Shown here piece after piece: positions 61,707 to 64,000 of a stretch of 64,000 nt of DNA (positions are counted from its first letter, which is position 1; each line of letters begins with the position of its first letter). The position numbers were made by a program, and so were the translations under genes. Location of the stretch: assembly GCF_001590865.1 (NCBI RefSeq), contig NZ_BBUY01000005.1:496001-560000 (forward strand), given 5' to 3'. The notes below the pieces were generated by a model. It did no database searches. It had not been told where the DNA came from and saw only the letters and a list, made by a program, of their open reading frames with translations. Source of the DNA: Streptomyces sp. NBRC 110611. Its GTDB lineage: Bacteria > Actinomycetota > Actinomycetes > Streptomycetales > Streptomycetaceae.

Positions 61707-64000
61707 CCGCAGCCTTACCCGACCCCGCCACCTCGCGGGCGCTGCTCGTCGGCGTCCATGATTACGAGAGCCTGGAAGACCTGCCCGCCGTCGAACGCAA
61801 CCTGACCGGGCTCAAGCGGACGTTCACCGACGAGACGCTGTGGGGCCTGCCGGATGCGCATTGTGTCGTGCTGCCCCAGCCGGCGAGCGCCGAGGTGGTG
61901 CTCGACACCCTGCACAGCGTCGCCTTGCAGACCACCGACACGCTGGTCGTCTACTACGCGGGCCATGGGCTCACCGACCCGTACAGCGACGAGCTGTTTC
62001 TGGCGCTGCCCAGTTCGGACCAGCGGCGCATCTACAGTGCACTGCCGTACGAGTGGGTGCGCCGGGCCGTTCTCGATCCGCAGGTCAGGGCCCGGCGCAA
62101 GGTGGTGATCCTGGACTGCTGCTACAGCGGCCGGGCGCTGCTGGGCGGTATGAGCGGCACCGATCAGGTCGCCGACCGCGCCCGCATCGAGGGCACGTCC
62201 GTGTTGGCGGCCTCCGCGGAGACCCGAACGGCCCTGTCCCCTCCAGGCGAGGAGTTCACCGCCTTCACCGGCGAATTGATCACCCTCCTGGCCGAGGGCA
62301 TCGCGGACGGTCCGCCCCTGCTGGACATGCATACGCTGTTCCGGCATCTGCACTCCGTACTGGCGGCCAAGAGCAGACCGCTCCCGCAGCAACGCAACCG
62401 GAATGCGGGCGGGATGATCGCGCTGGCGCGCAACCGCATGCGACTGCCGCCTCCGCCCGAGGACCCGGCCCCGGAGCGCCACGAAACGCCGCCGCCCCGG
62501 CCCGAGGCGCCAGCTCCTGCGTCCGGCATCCCTCCGCTCCCGCCCGGGAAGCCCGCCGCGAAGGCTGACGTGAAGGCCGACGCGAAGGCTGACGTGAAGG
62601 CCGACGCGGAGGCCGACGAGCGCGCCCCGGACGGCGAATCCCCGGGGTCCGCGGATAACCCGCGGCCGACCTCCACCCGCGCCGGGGCCCGGTTTCTCCG
62701 GAGACCCGGCATCCACGGCTCCTCGTGGTTCAGGATCGGGGTGGTGTCGTTGGGGGTGCTCCTTGTCGCCGGCGTCCCCACCCTTCTCAGCTGGCTGCCG
62801 GACCGGCCCGACGACACCGGGGGCAGCTCCGGTGCCGCCGCGTACAACGCAGCGGCCAAAGGTGTGGTCAACGCATCGACCGCCACTGGCGGAACGCTGA
62901 AGTTCGCCGGCACGGAAGCCGATTCCTGGGATCCACAGCGCAGTTACTACGGATTCGTCTGGAACTTCGCCCGCTTCTACACCCGCCAACTGGTGACCTA
63001 CGCAGCCGCCCCGGGCGCCAAGAGCGCCGAGCTCACACCGGATCTGGCCACCAGCACGGCCACGATTTCCAGCGATGGCAAGAGGTACACCTACACGCTG
63101 CGCGCGGGGGTCAGCTGGGAGGACGGCACCCCCATCACCTCCATGGACATCAAGTACGGGATCGAGCGGCTCTGGGCGCAGGACGTCGTTTCCGGGGGAC
63201 CGGTCCACCTCCAGCAGGCGCTCGATCCGAACCACACCTACCGCGGTCCGTACAAGGACGAGTCCCGGGACAAGCTGGGCCTGAAGGCAATCGAGACACC
63301 CAATTCCAGGACCATCGTCTTTCAACTGCCCGAGCCCAACAGTGAATTCGAGCAGCTGCTGGCCATGACCGCCGCCTCGCCGGTGAAACGGACGAAGGAC
63401 AAAGGGGCGGAGTACGGCCGGCTCCCGTTCTCCAGTGGGCCGTACAGGTTCCATACCTACGAGCCGAATAAAAAGCTGGAGTTGGTCCGCAACCGCCATT
63501 GGAAGAAAGCCACCGATCCCGTCCGCACAGCGTTGCCGGACAAGATCGAGGTCACCTTCTTCAGCGATCCGGACGCTGCGGACCTCGCGCTGTCGCAGGG
63601 CCACTTCGACCTGGCGCTCGACTCCCGGGGGCTGGGCCGGTCCGTCCGGTCCACAACGATGGAGGATGCCGGCCTCAAGAAGAATCTCGACCATCCCTTC
63701 ACCGGTTCCGTCCGTTACGCAGCTTTTCCGCAGTCGGTCAAGCCGATGGACAACGTCCATTGCCGTAGGGCCGTCATCTACGCGGCCGATCACAAGATGC
63801 TGCAGAGCGCGCTCGGGGGGTCCGCGCTCGGCGATATCGCGCCGAATCTCTTTCCGCCGGGGCTCCCGGGCTCGGACGCCACGTTCGACCCGTACGGCGT
63901 GCGCAAGAACGGCGGCGGGCCGGATCTGGCCAAGGCCAGGGACGAGTTGAGGTCCTGCGGCCGCCCGGACGGATTCGCCACGACGATCGCGGTGCGCGAG
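61703..64000 (+). CDS. Caspase-like peptidase fused through a membrane helix to a family-5 solute-binding domain (partial)
   Basis: An open frame that runs off the window (766 codons). Residues 1-245 form a C14 caspase-like domain: LVGVHDYESLEDLPAV, catalytic His in VVYYAGHGL and catalytic Cys in VVILDCCYSGR. A Pro-rich and KADVKADAKADVKADA linker follows, then one membrane helix near residues 345-365. From about residue 395 it reads as an ABC-type peptide-binding domain (LKFAGTEADSWDPQRSYYG, GVSWEDGTPITSMDIKYGI). The caspase half would be cytoplasmic and the binding half outside. Start GTG 61703. No permease genes are in view. Function inferred from domains only. Confidence 0.85.
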   Translation, partial: MTAALPDPATSRALLVGVHDYESLEDLPAVERNLTGLKRTFTDETLWGLPDAHCVVLPQPASAEVVLDTLHSVALQTTDTLVVYYAGHGLTDPYSDELFLALPSSDQRRIYSALPYEWVRRAVLDPQVRARRKVVILDCCYSGRALLGGMSGTDQVADRARIEGTSVLAASAETRTALSPPGEEFTAFTGELITLLAEGIADGPPLLDMHTLFRHLHSVLAAKSRPLPQQRNRNAGGMIALARNRMRLPPPPEDPAPERHETPPPRPEAPAPASGIPPLPPGKPAAKADVKADAKADVKADAEADERAPDGESPGSADNPRPTSTRAGARFLRRPGIHGSSWFRIGVVSLGVLLVAGVPTLLSWLPDRPDDTGGSSGAAAYNAAAKGVVNASTATGGTLKFAGTEADSWDPQRSYYGFVWNFARFYTRQLVTYAAAPGAKSAELTPDLATSTATISSDGKRYTYTLRAGVSWEDGTPITSMDIKYGIERLWAQDVVSGGPVHLQQALDPNHTYRGPYKDESRDKLGLKAIETPNSRTIVFQLPEPNSEFEQLLAMTAASPVKRTKDKGAEYGRLPFSSGPYRFHTYEPNKKLELVRNRHWKKATDPVRTALPDKIEVTFFSDPDAADLALSQGHFDLALDSRGLGRSVRSTTMEDAGLKKNLDHPFTGSVRYAAFPQSVKPMDNVHCRRAVIYAADHKMLQSALGGSALGDIAPNLFPPGLPGSDATFDPYGVRKNGGGPDLAKARDELRSCGRPDGFATTIAVRE

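Noticed and set aside
61715..63793. 692-codon open frame on the minus strand
   Set aside because: It is the mirror of the caspase-SBP fusion, whose frame carries catalytic motifs, membrane helix and binding domain. The antisense text shows no family.
1..64000. CRISPR array
   Set aside because: The tandem repeats found (1560, 5860, 9318, 40115) lack regular unique spacers and are simple minisatellites; no cas genes are present.

Overview
This is a high-GC actinobacterial chromosome segment, almost certainly Streptomyces. The evidence is the strong GC codon bias, GTG/TTG starts, a bifunctional geosmin synthase, three cytochromes P450, and housekeeping blocks of streptomycete type (asd-ask, recR-ybaB, dnaX with SRP RNA and tRNA-Ser, upp-tadA with tRNA-Ser).

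Layout. 1-11.8 kb: the tail of an unknown gene, a P450, a methyltransferase divergent from an S9 peptidase, a CDF metal exporter, SURF1, a sigma factor coupled to an acidic membrane protein, and the asd-ask operon, with a likely internal start for the aspartokinase beta chain. 12.2-21.7 kb: a defence island between ask and the DUF5063-recR-ybaB block. It holds a type I restriction-modification operon (hsdR-hsdS-hsdM; HsdR carries an N-terminal HEPN-like domain), then a stand-alone HEPN protein and an AIPR-family protein with a nuclease-like N-terminus. 21.7-26.6 kb: DUF5063, recR, ybaB, dnaX, the SRP RNA and tRNA-Ser(GGA).

26.6-31 kb is a worn integration site. A 44-bp near-identical copy of the tRNA-Ser 3' end lies 2 kb downstream. 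Beyond it are a deleted IS5-type transposase, a broken DNA methylase/specificity remnant and a ParB-like gene of phage or plasmid type. 31-38 kb is a compact metabolic cluster: P450, a small frameshifted protein, an N-terminally short serine hydrolase, a divergent MarR/GbsR-like regulator, a disrupted second serine hydrolase, a 3Fe-4S ferredoxin and a second P450. 38-44 kb has an ABC exporter, an unlisted 53-residue Gly/Arg/Tyr-rich peptide gene with a perfect ribosome-binding site, an MFS exporter and a two-headed Lrp regulator. 43.8-52 kb: a secreted His-rich protein, a NERD-UvrD helicase, geosmin synthase and two overlapping ATP-grasp ligases.

52-57 kb: Lrp regulator, dimethylargininase and ornithine aminotransferase (arginine/ornithine catabolism), then a divergent XRE regulator and zinc alcohol dehydrogenase. 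57-61.4 kb is conserved: a VapB-like protein, a LytR_C protein, upp, a tadA-associated protein, tadA and tRNA-Ser(CGA). From 61.6 kb to the window edge, a short coupled ORF precedes an unusual fusion: a caspase-like peptidase, a membrane segment and a family-5 solute-binding domain.

Most likely novel systems: the HEPN/AIPR additions to the restriction island, the caspase-transmembrane-SBP fusion, the tandem ATP-grasp pair, and the small basic peptide beside an ABC exporter.
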